Notes: generated by a model not told the origin, from the letters alone. Numbered from the stretch's first letter, positions 18,608 through 26,446 are shown. The stretch is DNA of 53,833 nt from Pseudonocardia sp. (GCF_025465255.1 NZ_JAODNI010000014.1:1-53833); one strand, 5' to 3'. Program-made: numbers and translations.

Positions 18608-19096
18608 CTACCTCCCGGCGCACGCCGCGTCGGCGGCGTCGAGGGCCGCGATGGTCCGGGTCGGGTCCAGGGCGACCTTGCTCGTCGCGACGTCCCCGCC
18701 GGGCGGGAGCTTCGCGTGTCCCTGCCGGTCCAGGTCGTCGATGGCGGCCCCGACCTCCTGCAGCGCCGCGGTGAGCGAGGGGTCCGTCGAACCGGGTGTC
18801 CCGTAGCCGGACCGGCTGCCCACCAGGATGATCGCGACCCCCGCCGGCAGCACGGGGCCCTTCTCGATCTCGGCGACGACCCGGCGGACCAGGGCGCCGG
18901 ACTCGGCGTGCCGGGCGCAGGCGACCCTGTCGGGATCGGCGTCGGCCGGGCCGGCCACGGTCGTGGGCGGCAGCGGGGCGACCGGAGCGGATTCACCGCT
19001 CGAGCACCCCGCGAGAACGACTACGAGCGCAGCACCGGACAGGAGGACCGCGACCCGACGGGGGAGGCGCCGCGGCTCGCGGGCGTGGGAGATCAC
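18608..19096 (-). CDS. Unknown secreted lipoprotein
   Basis: This 162-residue protein has a type II signal peptide: basic start (REPRRLPRR), a hydrophobic stretch (VAVLLSGAALVVV) and the lipobox LAGC at about residues 27-30, so it should be anchored outside the membrane. The mature part has a Ser/Pro/Ala linker, then a small domain with two further cysteines (one in DRVACARHAES, one in the terminal DAACAGR) that could form a disulfide. I do not recognise the family. The GTG at 19096 overlaps the ppk2 stop (GTGA), linking it to polyphosphate metabolism by position only. Confidence 0.7.
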   Translation of the reverse strand: MISHAREPRRLPRRVAVLLSGAALVVVLAGCSSGESAPVAPLPPTTVAGPADADPDRVACARHAESGALVRRVVAEIEKGPVLPAGVAIILVGSRSGYGTPGSTDPSLTAALQEVGAAIDDLDRQGHAKLPPGGDVATSKVALDPTRTIAALDAADAACAGR

Positions 19097-19944
19097 GACC
19101 CAGGGTTCGTGAGCCGGAGCAGTCGGGTTCGTTCCGTCGCCACGTCGTAGTCCGGGGGCGGGGAGACGGGCGCCATCTCGTCCAGGGTCTCGGCGAGGAT
19201 CGCCGCGACCGCCCAGTTGCGGTACCACTTGCGGTCCGACGGCACGACGTACCAGGGGGCGACGTCGGAGTCGCACAGTTCCAGGGCCGCGGCGTACGCC
19301 TCCTGGTACGCCGGCCACTTCGCGCGGGCGTCGAGGTCCCCCGGGTTGTACTTCCAGCGCTTCTGCGGGTCCTCCAGGCGGGCCAGCAGCCGCTCGGCCT
19401 GCTCCTCCGGCGAGATGTGCAGCATGCACTTCACGATCCTGACGCCCGTGGCCGCCAGCTCGGCCTCGAACTCGCGGATCTCGGCGTAGCGGGCCTGCCA
19501 CACGTCCTCGGGGACCAGCCCGTCCACCCGCACGACCAGCACGTCCTCGTAGTGGGAGCGGTCGAAGACGCCGATCCGGCCGGGTTCGGGGACCTGCTTG
19601 CGGATCCGCCAGAGGAAGTGGTGGCGGCGCTCCTCCGGCGTCGGCTTCTTGAACGACGCGATGCGCACACCCTGCGGGTTCATCAGGCCGACGACGTGGC
19701 TGATCACGCCGCCCTTGCCGGAGGTGTCCATGCCCTGCAGCACGAGCAGCAGGGAGCGCGTCCCGCCGCCGACGCCCTCGGCGAAGAGGGTCTCCTGCCG
19801 CGTGTCGAGCCGGCTGCCCAGCTCGGCCATGGCCTTCGCCGCGGCGGCCTTGTCCTTCGGCCCGATCGGTCGACCGCGGGGGTCGATCGCCGCGAGGTCG
19901 ACCGGGCCCTGCGGAACCCGAAACCGGTCACGCACGCTCGCCAT
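19093..19944 (-). CDS. ppk2: PPK2-family polyphosphate:nucleotide phosphotransferase
   Basis: This 283-residue P-loop kinase transfers phosphate between polyphosphate and nucleotides. The Walker A variant QGMDTSGKGG lies near residues 71-80, the lid arginines near KPTPEERRHHFLWRIRK (about 100-116), the Walker B segment FDRSHYEDVLV near 126-136, and the C-terminal PWYVVPSDRKWYRN near 235-248. It matches the single-domain polyphosphate-AMP/NDP phosphotransferase type; the exact class cannot be settled by eye. A phosphate permease operon converges on it from the other side of the lipoprotein gene. Confidence 0.9.
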   Translation of the reverse strand: MASVRDRFRVPQGPVDLAAIDPRGRPIGPKDKAAAAKAMAELGSRLDTRQETLFAEGVGGGTRSLLLVLQGMDTSGKGGVISHVVGLMNPQGVRIASFKKPTPEERRHHFLWRIRKQVPEPGRIGVFDRSHYEDVLVVRVDGLVPEDVWQARYAEIREFEAELAATGVRIVKCMLHISPEEQAERLLARLEDPQKRWKYNPGDLDARAKWPAYQEAYAAALELCDSDVAPWYVVPSDRKWYRNWAVAAILAETLDEMAPVSPPPDYDVATERTRLLRLTNPGS

Positions 19945-19992
19945 GCGCGAACCCTACCGACCGTGGATCATAGGCGCCCCGGCTCCGCGCGT

Positions 19993-20841
19993 TCAGGCGG
20001 TGGTGCGGGTGCCGATCGGGACGACGAGCGGGGTTCCGGCCACCGGGTCCGGGATGACCCGGGCGTCGAGCCCGAAGACCTCGGAGAGCAGCGGCTCGGT
20101 GAGGACGTCGCCGGGTTCCCCGGCCTTGACGATCCGCCCGTCCTTCATCGCCACGAGCCGGTCGGAGTAGCGCGCGGCGAGGTTCAGGTCGTGCAGGACC
20201 ATGACGACGGTGCGGCCCGCCTCGTCGTGCAGCCGGCGCACCAGCTCCAGCACCTCGACCTGGTGGGCGAGGTCGAGGAACGTCGTCGGCTCGTCCAGCA
20301 GCAGCACGTCCGTGCCCTGCGCCAGCGCCATCGAGATCCAGGCGCGCTGCCGCTGTCCGCCGGACAGCTCGTCCAGGGGGCGCTCGGCGAGGTCCGCGAT
20401 CCCCGTCCACTCCAGGGCCTCGGCGACGGCGTCCTCGTCGTCGGACGACCACTGGCGGTACCAGGTCTGGTGCGGGTGCCGGCCGCGGGCGACGAGGTCC
20501 CCGACGGTCAGCCCCTCGGGGGCGCTCGGGGCCTGGGGCAGGATGCCCAGGATCGTGGCGACCTCCTTGGTGGGCATCCGGTCGATGCGCCTGCCATCGA
20601 GCAGGACGTGCCCCTTCGACGGCGCCAGCAGCCGGCCGAGCGCGCGCAGCATCGTGGACTTCCCGCAGCCGTTGGGCCCGATCACCGCCGTGATCGTCCC
20701 GTGCAGGACCTCGAGGTCGAGATGGTCCACGACCACGCGGTCGCCGTAGCCCAGGCGGAGGCCCTCGGCCCGGAGCCGGGCCGTGCCGGCGAGCGGGTGG
20801 GGCGCGGTGTCCACGTCGGGGGCGGTGGTGGAGCTGGTCAT
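19993..20841 (-). CDS. Ferric-siderophore ABC transporter ATPase (FepC/FecE-like)
   Basis: This 282-residue ABC ATPase has Walker A IGPNGCGKST near residues 51-60, Q-loop ILPQAPSAPEG near 95-105, signature LSGGQRQRAWI near 150-160, Walker B VLLLDEPTTFLDLAHQ near 170-185 and switch His in VLHDLNLA. The pattern LSGGQRQRAWIAM/S is typical of iron-siderophore importers. The ATG at 20841 overlaps the upstream permease stop (ATGA). It is the third gene of a three-gene operon probably transcribed from the iron-box region at 23.05 kb. No binding protein gene is in this operon. Confidence 0.92.
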   Translation of the reverse strand: MTSSTTAPDVDTAPHPLAGTARLRAEGLRLGYGDRVVVDHLDLEVLHGTITAVIGPNGCGKSTMLRALGRLLAPSKGHVLLDGRRIDRMPTKEVATILGILPQAPSAPEGLTVGDLVARGRHPHQTWYRQWSSDDEDAVAEALEWTGIADLAERPLDELSGGQRQRAWISMALAQGTDVLLLDEPTTFLDLAHQVEVLELVRRLHDEAGRTVVMVLHDLNLAARYSDRLVAMKDGRIVKAGEPGDVLTEPLLSEVFGLDARVIPDPVAGTPLVVPIGTRTTA

Positions 20842-21929
20842 GCGCGTGCCTCCCGGCCTTGGCGAACGAGCAGGTAGAGCAGGTACGGGGCACCGAGGAC
20901 GGCGGTGACGATGCCGACCGGGAGCTCCACCCCACCGAACGCGGTCCGCGCCACGACGTCCGCGACGACGGTCAGCGCGGCGCCGATCACCAGCGACGCG
21001 CCGAGCGGCGGCCGGGCCGAGCGGACCAGCCGTTGCGCGATCTGCGGCGAGACCAGCGCGACGAACGCGATCGGCCCGGCGGACGCCGTCGCGATCCCGG
21101 CCAGCCCGACGGCCACGAGCAGCAGCCCGGTCCGGGTCAGGTCGACCCGGATGCCCAGGCCGCGGGCGGTGTCGTCGCCGAACTGGAGGCCGCCGAGCAC
21201 GAAGCCGAGGATCAGCGCCGCGGGCACCAGGATCGCCAGCGCGACGCCGACCGGGAGCACGTGCTCCCAGCCCCGCGCGTTGAGGCTGCCGTTGAGCCAC
21301 ACCTGCGCGCGGGCCGCCTCGTAGATCTGGGCGACGATCAGCAGCCAGTTGACCAGCGCGACGAGCGCGGCGTTGATCCCGATGCCGACCAGCACCAGCC
21401 GGAAGCCCTGCACGCCCTTGCGCCAGGCCAGGCCGAAGATCAGGGCCGCCGAGACGAGGCCGCCGAGCAGGGCGGCGATCGGCAGCCCGGTGGTCGCGAG
21501 CAGCCCCACGACCGAGCCCGCGGACCCGCCGAGCACGATCACCGCCACGGCCGCGGCGCTCGCGCCCCAGGTGATGCCGATGATGTCCGGGCTGGCCAAC
21601 GGGTTGCGCGCAATCGCCTGCGTGATCGCGCCCGAGACCGCCAGGGCCGCCCCGACCAGCGCCCCGGTGAGCGAGCGGGGCAGCCGCAGCTCCAGCACGA
21701 TGAACCGCTGGCCGGGATCGCCGCCGCCGGCCAGGACCGCGAGGACCTCGGGGATGCTGATCGGGAACTCGCCGCGGCCGATGTTCACGGCCATCGCGAG
21801 GACGAGCACGACCAGCCCGACGGCGATCACCAGCGCGGTGCGGGGGCGCCACACGGCGGAGAACCCGGCGGCGCGGAAGGGCACGCGGCCCGGGACCCGG
21901 GGCGGGTCGCGGCGGACCGCCGTGCTCAC
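20838..21929 (-). CDS. FecCD-family siderophore permease, second subunit
   Basis: This 363-residue permease of the BtuC/FecCD family carries about nine to ten hydrophobic helices. Diagnostic segments are LRLPRSLTGALVGAALAVSGA near residues 75-95, ARNPLASPDIIGIT near 101-114, and GPIAFVALVSPQIAQRLV near 280-297, which couples to the ATPase. The GTG at 21929 overlaps the stop of the first permease gene (GTGA). With the neighbouring permease it would form a heterodimeric channel, as in FepD/FepG. Confidence 0.92.
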   Translation of the reverse strand: MSTAVRRDPPRVPGRVPFRAAGFSAVWRPRTALVIAVGLVVLVLAMAVNIGRGEFPISIPEVLAVLAGGGDPGQRFIVLELRLPRSLTGALVGAALAVSGAITQAIARNPLASPDIIGITWGASAAAVAVIVLGGSAGSVVGLLATTGLPIAALLGGLVSAALIFGLAWRKGVQGFRLVLVGIGINAALVALVNWLLIVAQIYEAARAQVWLNGSLNARGWEHVLPVGVALAILVPAALILGFVLGGLQFGDDTARGLGIRVDLTRTGLLLVAVGLAGIATASAGPIAFVALVSPQIAQRLVRSARPPLGASLVIGAALTVVADVVARTAFGGVELPVGIVTAVLGAPYLLYLLVRQGREARA

Positions 21930-22984
21930 ACCGCCACCATCTTCCGGAGGCGGACCAGGGCGATGAAGAACGGCGCCCCGACCAGCGCGAGGACGATGCC
22001 CACCTGCAGCTCGCCGGGTCTCGCGACGACCCGGCCGAGGACGTCCGCGGCCAGCAGCAGCACCGCGCCGAGCAGCCCGGACGCGGGCAGCAGCCAGCGG
22101 TGGTCCGGGCCGGTGAACGCGCGGACGACATGCGGCACCACCAGCCCGACGAACGCGATCGGCCCGCAGGCGGCGGTCGCGCCGCCGGCCAGCAGGGTGA
22201 TCGCGACGATGCCGAGCACCCGGGTGCGGCGCACGGAGAGCCCGAGCGAGCGCGCCACGTCGTCCCCCAGGGACAGGGCGTTGAGCCCCGGGGCGCTCGC
22301 GAGGCCGAGGACCGCGCCCACCGCGAGGAACCCGACGACCTGGCCGGCGATCGACCCGTCCCGCCCGGCGAGCGAACCGACGTTCCAGAAGCGGTAGGCG
22401 TCGAGGGTGTCCGTGTCGATCAGGACGACCGCCGACACCAGCGCGTTGAGGAGGAACGTCAGCGCCGCGCCCGCGAGGGCCAGCGTCACCGGCGTCGAGC
22501 CGCCCCGACCCATCGAGCCCAGGGTGAACACCACGACGCTCGCGACGAGGGCGCCCGCGAAGGCGAACCAGACGTAGCCGAGGAGGCTGGTCACGCCGAA
22601 CAGGTAGATGCCCAGGACCACGAAGAACGCCGACCCCGCGTTCACCCCGAGCAGGCCGGGGTCCGCGAGCGGGTTGCGGGTGTGGCCCTGGATCAGCGCA
22701 CCCGCCAGGCCCAGGGCGATTCCGACGAGGACGCCGAGGACCGTCCGCGGGATCCGCAGCGCGCGGACGACGATGTCGTCCTCGGTGCCGGTGGGGGCGA
22801 ACAGCGCGCTCCACACCTGCGGGAACGGGATGATCTTGGTCCCGAGAGCGACGCTGGCGAAGCAGGCCGCCACCAGCAGGACGAGCAGCACGAGCAGGCC
22901 GACGAGCCGGCGGCGGCGCAGCGGGCTCCGCCGGACGGGCCTCGCCCGGGGCTGCCCCGGGGGCGTCGCCGCGATGGTCGTCAC
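21926..22984 (-). CDS. FecCD-family siderophore permease, first subunit
   Basis: This 352-residue paralogue of the downstream permease begins with a basic cytoplasmic N-terminus (RRSPLRRRRLV) followed by the first helix. Conserved segments are LRIPRTVLGVLVGIALGLAGA near residues 77-97, HTRNPLADPGLLGVNAG near 101-117 and GPIAFVGLVVPHVVRAF near 276-292. The start is the GTG at 22984; the next upstream in-frame ATG lies close to the putative iron box and would leave little leader. It is the first gene of the importer operon. Confidence 0.9.
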   Translation of the reverse strand: MTTIAATPPGQPRARPVRRSPLRRRRLVGLLVLLVLLVAACFASVALGTKIIPFPQVWSALFAPTGTEDDIVVRALRIPRTVLGVLVGIALGLAGALIQGHTRNPLADPGLLGVNAGSAFFVVLGIYLFGVTSLLGYVWFAFAGALVASVVVFTLGSMGRGGSTPVTLALAGAALTFLLNALVSAVVLIDTDTLDAYRFWNVGSLAGRDGSIAGQVVGFLAVGAVLGLASAPGLNALSLGDDVARSLGLSVRRTRVLGIVAITLLAGGATAACGPIAFVGLVVPHVVRAFTGPDHRWLLPASGLLGAVLLLAADVLGRVVARPGELQVGIVLALVGAPFFIALVRLRKMVAV

Positions 22985-23046
22985 TCCGGAACCTCCTCTG
23001 GCTCTCCCGCCCGACGCCCTGACGGCGCCGTGCAACCCACCCTAAG

Positions 23047-23065
23047 TGAGGTAAGCCTCCAACTA
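23047..23065. promoter_or_regulatory. Putative IdeR/DmdR iron box 1
   Basis: TGAGGTAAGCCTCCAACTA partly matches the actinobacterial DtxR/IdeR consensus TTAGGTTAGGCTAACCTAA; the left half-site is good and the right half degenerate. It lies 63 bases upstream of the permease operon start, inside an AT-rich patch of the divergent intergenic region. Binding of iron-loaded repressor is inferred from position and gene content. Confidence 0.5.
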
Positions 23066-23096
23066 AAGAAGGACACCCTGCTCGGCTGAGATGAAG

Positions 23097-23115
23097 TGAG
23101 GGTAGCCTTACCCGC
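23097..23115. promoter_or_regulatory. Putative IdeR/DmdR iron box 2
   Basis: TGAGGGTAGCCTTACCCGC contains the near-palindrome GGGTAGCCTTACCC and matches about 12 of 19 consensus positions of the IdeR/DtxR box. It ends one base before the ATG of the FhuF-like gene, so a bound repressor would cover the start. This suggests a very short or leaderless transcript, or a start slightly further downstream. Confidence 0.55.
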
Positions 23116-23116
23116 G

Positions 23117-23962
23117 ATGAGCGTCGCCCAGGTCTCCCCCACCCCGTTGACGCGCACCGCCGCGGTCGTGATGCAGCGTCCGGCCGGCGTCCCCGTCGGG
23201 ATGCACAGCACCTCGGGGCCGGGCTGGACGGTGTGCGCCGACGTCGACGTGCCGGCCTGGGAGTCGGCCACCTTCGAGGCGCTGCCCGGCTGGTACGGCA
23301 CGGCCCACCCGGCGACCGCGAGCGCGTACGTCCTGCACTGGTACGCCGGGGTCGTCGGGACCGTGGGCGCGGCCTTCTTCCGGCACGCCCGCCGGGTCCC
23401 GCGGCTCGATCCGTCCTCGCTCGCGTTCCACCGCGAGCCCGGCAACCCGATCCCGGACGCCTACGCCCTGCTCGACGAGCGGTTCCGGTGCCTGCCCGAC
23501 GACCCGGAGGCCGCACATCCGCTCGCGACCGTCGTCCCGGACGTCGACGCGCTGGCAGCGACGCTGCGCGCCGAGGTCCGCGCGCACGCGGACGCCTTCC
23601 TGGCCGGCTACCGCCCGGCCTCGCCGCTCCCCCGGCGCGCGCTGCTCGGCGCCTTCTTCGATGGGCTGGACACCGGCCTGTGGCGCGCGGCGGACGGGAC
23701 GACCCGCCCCACGGACCCCGCGACGGCGATCCTCGAGGGAGGGCAGGTGCTGCCGGGCGGCGCCGTGGAGTTCGCGGAGCGGAGCGCGCTGCGCAGGATC
23801 GTCGACGGGCACGACCGGGAGTGGCTCACCCGCCGCCGGCTCTCCTGCTGCTTCTACTACCGGGTGTGCCCGGAGGGCCCGGCGGACCCCGAGGCGTCGT
23901 GCTCGACCTGCCCGCGGACGTCGGACGAGGAGCGCCTGCGCCGCTACACGGCACTGCCCTGA
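23117..23962 (+). CDS. FhuF-like [2Fe-2S] siderophore-iron reductase
   Basis: This 281-residue protein ends with the FhuF-type iron-sulfur motif: a CC pair (CCFYYRVC near residues 250-257) and then CSTC near 268-271. That arrangement characterises cytosolic ferric-siderophore reductases, which release iron from the imported complex. The body has the FhuF-like ferric reductase fold with few recognisable motifs (YVLHWYAGVVGTVGAAFF near 73-90). It is divergent from the siderophore importer and shares its iron-box region, so co-regulation by iron is likely. The ATG at 23117 follows the second box immediately. Confidence 0.82.
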   Translation: MSVAQVSPTPLTRTAAVVMQRPAGVPVGMHSTSGPGWTVCADVDVPAWESATFEALPGWYGTAHPATASAYVLHWYAGVVGTVGAAFFRHARRVPRLDPSSLAFHREPGNPIPDAYALLDERFRCLPDDPEAAHPLATVVPDVDALAATLRAEVRAHADAFLAGYRPASPLPRRALLGAFFDGLDTGLWRAADGTTRPTDPATAILEGGQVLPGGAVEFAERSALRRIVDGHDREWLTRRRLSCCFYYRVCPEGPADPEASCSTCPRTSDEERLRRYTALP

Positions 23963-24011
23963 CCCGTCGGCCCCGCGCCGACGGGCCCGGCCGTCCGATC
24001 CGCCCGCCGCA

Positions 24012-24159
24012 CCCTTGCCCTGCGCACACCCACGCACCGCGGCGCGGGGATCGGGCGTGAGAGGAACATGAGCGCTGCTCAGAAGTGATGCGGCAGCGCT
24101 CATTTCCCTCTCACATGCGTTGCAGGCAATCGGTTGCGTGGGTGTGCGCAGAGCAAAGG
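24012..24159. repeat. Nested two-tier inverted repeat
   Basis: The 269-base gap between the FhuF-like gene and the RibD-C gene holds a 148-base symmetrical element. Outer arms lie at 24012-24036 and 24135-24159, including a perfect 16-base TGCGCACACCCACGCA match. Inner arms at 24057-24078 and 24093-24114 match at 20 of 22 positions (GTGAGAGG...GAGCGCTGC type), around a 14-base loop. The spacers between tiers are 20 bases on each side and do not pair. It is too long for an operator or terminator. It could be a small non-autonomous mobile element, a structured RNA or a chromosomal binding site. No coding potential is seen. Confidence 0.75.
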
Positions 24160-24231
24160 TCCGACGACAGGACCCCGGCGCGCCTGCGGCACGGGCGCAC
24201 TCGCAGGGCCCGGCCGTGCTGGGATGGCCTC

Positions 24232-24948
24232 GTGCGGAACCTGACCGACGGCACCCCCGTCGATGCCTGCGCCCTCCCCGGCCTCTACGCCTATCCCGCC
24301 GAGCTCGCGCGGCCCTGGGTGCGGGTCAACTTCGTGTCGAGCCTCGACGGCGCGGTGTCCGTCGACGGGCTGTCCGGTGGCCTGGGCTCCCCCGCGGACA
24401 AGCGGGTGTTCGGGACGTTGCGGCGGCTCGCCGACGTCATCCTCGTGGGGGCGGGGACGGTCCGGGCGGAGAACTATCGCGGGGCCCGCAAGCCGGGGTT
24501 CGGCCGGGACGCACCGCCGCCGATCGCCGTCGTCACCGGCTCCGCGGACCTCGACCCCGCGAGTCCGCTGTTCACCGACACCGCCGTCGCGCCGATCGTC
24601 CTCACCACCGCGGCCGCCGACCCCGGGCGCCGGGCGGCGATCACGGCGGCGGGCGGGGACGTCGCGGTGCTCGACGACCTGACCCCGCCCACCCTGCTCG
24701 CCGAGCTGGACCGGCGCGGGCTGCGGAAGGTCCTCTGCGAGGGCGGTCCCGGCCTGCACGGCGACCTGATCGCCGCGGACGCCGTCGACGAGCTGTGTCT
24801 CACCGCCGCTCCCCTGCTGGTCGGCGGCGGCGCGGGCCGGATCTCCCACGGGCCGGGCGGGCCGCCGCGCGCCATGCGGCCCGTCGCCCTTCTCGAGGAC
24901 GACGGCGTGCTCCTGCTCCGCTATGTCCGCGCCCGTGACCAGGAGTAG
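24232..24948 (+). CDS. Pyrimidine reductase-like protein (RibD C-terminal domain)
   Basis: This 238-residue protein is of the RibD-C/DHFR-like reductase fold. NADPH-binding and substrate features are WVRVNFVSSLDGAVS near residues 24-38, DVILVGAGTVRAENYRG near 64-80, a central PPIAVVTGSADLDP, and KVLCEGGPGLHGDLI near 166-180 followed by a typical DELCLTAAPLLVGGG. RibD itself reduces the pyrimidine intermediate of riboflavin synthesis, but there is no deaminase domain and no other rib gene, so the substrate is open. The start is the GTG at 24232; upstream in-frame codons run into the inverted repeat. Confidence 0.82.
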   Translation: MRNLTDGTPVDACALPGLYAYPAELARPWVRVNFVSSLDGAVSVDGLSGGLGSPADKRVFGTLRRLADVILVGAGTVRAENYRGARKPGFGRDAPPPIAVVTGSADLDPASPLFTDTAVAPIVLTTAAADPGRRAAITAAGGDVAVLDDLTPPTLLAELDRRGLRKVLCEGGPGLHGDLIAADAVDELCLTAAPLLVGGGAGRISHGPGGPPRAMRPVALLEDDGVLLLRYVRARDQE

Positions 24949-25071
24949 GGGCACCGGTGACCCTCCGATCGGGTGACTTGGCGTGAGCCGGGTGCGGGTA
25001 GGAACGTCAGACGTGGGAAAGGCCGGGTCACCGACCGGGCCGGACACGCCCAGGACGACGAGGAGCGCAGC

Positions 25072-25575
25072 ATGAGCAGCACCACCGGCACCGCAGCAGC
25101 CGCGACCACGACCACCGCGACACCGACCGGAGCGGCGGGCTCGCCCAGCCGGCTGGCGGAGGACACCGCCCAGGGCCGCACCACGATCGCCGCCTCCGTC
25201 GTCCAGAAGATCGCCGGTATCGCGGCGCGCGAGATCTCCGGCGTGCACTCGATGGGCGGCGGCATCTCCCGCACCTTCGGCGCCCTCCGCGAGCGCATCC
25301 CCGGCGGCGGCACCGGCGCGTCGAACGTCGCGGGCGTGCAGGTCGAGGTCGGCGAGAAGCAGGCGGCCGTGGACCTGGACATCGTCGTCGAGTACGGCGC
25401 GTCGATCGTCGAGCTGGCCCGCGCCGTGCGCCGTAACGTGATCAGCGCCGTCGAGCGGATGACCGGCCTCGAGGTCATCGAGGTCAACATCGCGGTCAAC
25501 GACATCCACCTGCCGAACGAGGACAACGGCGGCGAGGAGCTCCCGGCCGTGGCCGTCCCGTCCCGCGTCGAGTGA
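25072..25575 (+). CDS. Asp23/Gls24 family envelope stress protein
   Basis: This 167-residue protein is the canonical member of the cluster. An Ala/Thr-rich, probably disordered N-terminus (about 1-35) precedes the Asp23 domain: TTIAASVVQKIAGIAAREISGV near residues 38-59, a Gly-rich stretch, then VDLDIVVEYG near 100-109 and NVISAVERMTGLEVIEVNIAVNDI near 123-146. Asp23 proteins line the inside of the membrane in Staphylococcus, held by AmaP, and are linked to cell-wall stress. The ATG at 25072 follows GAGGAGCG. It is the first gene of a seven-gene operon. Confidence 0.9.
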   Translation: MSSTTGTAAAATTTTATPTGAAGSPSRLAEDTAQGRTTIAASVVQKIAGIAAREISGVHSMGGGISRTFGALRERIPGGGTGASNVAGVQVEVGEKQAAVDLDIVVEYGASIVELARAVRRNVISAVERMTGLEVIEVNIAVNDIHLPNEDNGGEELPAVAVPSRVE

Positions 25576-25619
25576 CGGGACCCGGCCAACGAGGAGCCGG
25601 CCCGGAAGGAGTCAGCACG

Positions 25620-25970
25620 GTGTCCGCATCCCTCCCCACTGCCCCGCCCGACCCGGCCGAGCTGGCCCGGCAGGTGGCGGCCGTGGTCGCCGCCAACCCG
25701 GCGGTCGCGCGCCTCGACGGCGGCGTGTTCGGTGCGGTCGCCACCTACCTGCCCGGCAGGCGCCTCGTCGGCGTCCGGATCGGGCAGGGCGACGAGCCGG
25801 TCGAGGTGGCGGTCGTGCTCTACGCCGACCACCCGTTCCCGGAGATCGTGCGCGGCATCCGCCGTGACGTCGCGACGCTGTGCGGCGGGGCGGCGGTCGA
25901 CATCACCGTCTCCGACGTCGTCCTGCGCGGCGACACCGGTCCCGGCGCCGTCGTCGAGATCGGACCCTGA
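25620..25970 (+). CDS. Short divergent Asp23-like protein
   Basis: This 116-residue protein has VAAVVAANPAVARLDGGVFGAVATYLPG near residues 18-45, VEVAVVLYADHPFPEIVRGIRRDV near 60-83 and a closing VDITVSDVVLRG. The order (helix of a 'V..I...P.VA.L' kind, a hydrophobic strand, an amphipathic helix with a conserved Arg, then a final strand) follows the Asp23 fold without its usual motif, so I treat it as a divergent paralogue. The GTG at 25620 has an excellent Shine-Dalgarno (GGAAGGAG) eight bases ahead. It is the second gene of the operon, 44 bases after the first. Confidence 0.7.
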   Translation: MSASLPTAPPDPAELARQVAAVVAANPAVARLDGGVFGAVATYLPGRRLVGVRIGQGDEPVEVAVVLYADHPFPEIVRGIRRDVATLCGGAAVDITVSDVVLRGDTGPGAVVEIGP

Positions 25971-25975
25971 CCGCC

Positions 25976-26266
25976 GTGCGCGAGCCGGAGGGCATGAACG
26001 AGGAGGAGCGGGCGGCCTACCGGGCGTTCGTCCGCGACCACCACCCGGACCGCGGCGGCGACCCCGGCTTCTTCGTGGCCGGGCTCGCGCGGCTGCGCGC
26101 GCAGGCCCGGGAGAACAGGAAGAACGAGAACAGGCGCTACGACGCCCCCATCGAGGTCGTCCGCGGCCTCCCCTTCCCCGTCCGGGTCGCCGTGGCCGCG
26201 ATCCGGACCGTCAAGCGCCGGAACCGCACCCGCGTCGACCGGCCCCCTCATTCCCAGGAGAGCTAG
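25976..26266 (+). CDS. Small protein with a J-domain-like HPD motif
   Basis: This is a 96-residue basic protein. The segment AYRAFVRDHHPDRGGDPGFF (about residues 15-34) looks like helix II, the HPD loop and the start of helix III of a DnaJ J-domain, but the rest of a J-domain is missing and the C-terminus is Arg/Lys-rich with a short hydrophobic patch (FPVRVAVAAIRTV). An ATG six codons downstream (25994) is an equally good start. It begins 5 bases after the previous stop and ends one base before the next ATG, so it is surely part of the operon. Function unknown. Confidence 0.65.
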   Translation: MREPEGMNEEERAAYRAFVRDHHPDRGGDPGFFVAGLARLRAQARENRKNENRRYDAPIEVVRGLPFPVRVAVAAIRTVKRRNRTRVDRPPHSQES

Positions 26267-26446
26267 ATGAACGCGACCCAGACCGGCCTGCTGGCGGGTC
26301 TCATCCTCGGTGCCGCCGGCGCCTTCGGCGGATTCGGCGCCTTCCTCATCGTGCTGGTGCTCGGGGCCCTCGGCCTGGTCGTCGGCCGGATCCTCGACGG
26401 CGAGCTGGACGTCTCGGGCGTCCTCGGCCGGGGCCGGGACCGGTGA
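26267..26446 (+). CDS. Small glycine-rich membrane protein (DUF2273-like)
   Basis: This 59-residue protein consists of one or two short transmembrane helices (about residues 8-40: LLAGLILGAAGAFGGFGAFL, then IVLVLGALGLVVG) and a charged tail with GRILDGELDVSGVLGRGRDR. Such a small membrane protein is the usual companion of Asp23 and AmaP in Firmicutes and actinobacteria. The ATG at 26267 follows GGAGAGCT immediately after the previous gene's TAG. Its stop overlaps the next GTG (GTGA). Confidence 0.75.
   Translation: MNATQTGLLAGLILGAAGAFGGFGAFLIVLVLGALGLVVGRILDGELDVSGVLGRGRDR

Noticed and set aside
24085..24231. Upstream extension of the RibD-C gene into the nested repeat
   Set aside because: The extension has no family match and would translate the inverted repeat arm; GTG at 24232 suits the family length.
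24949..25071. GGGTAG before the Asp23 operon as a SigB-type -10
   Set aside because: No matching GTTT-like -35 at the required spacing, so the stress-sigma promoter cannot be supported by sequence alone.
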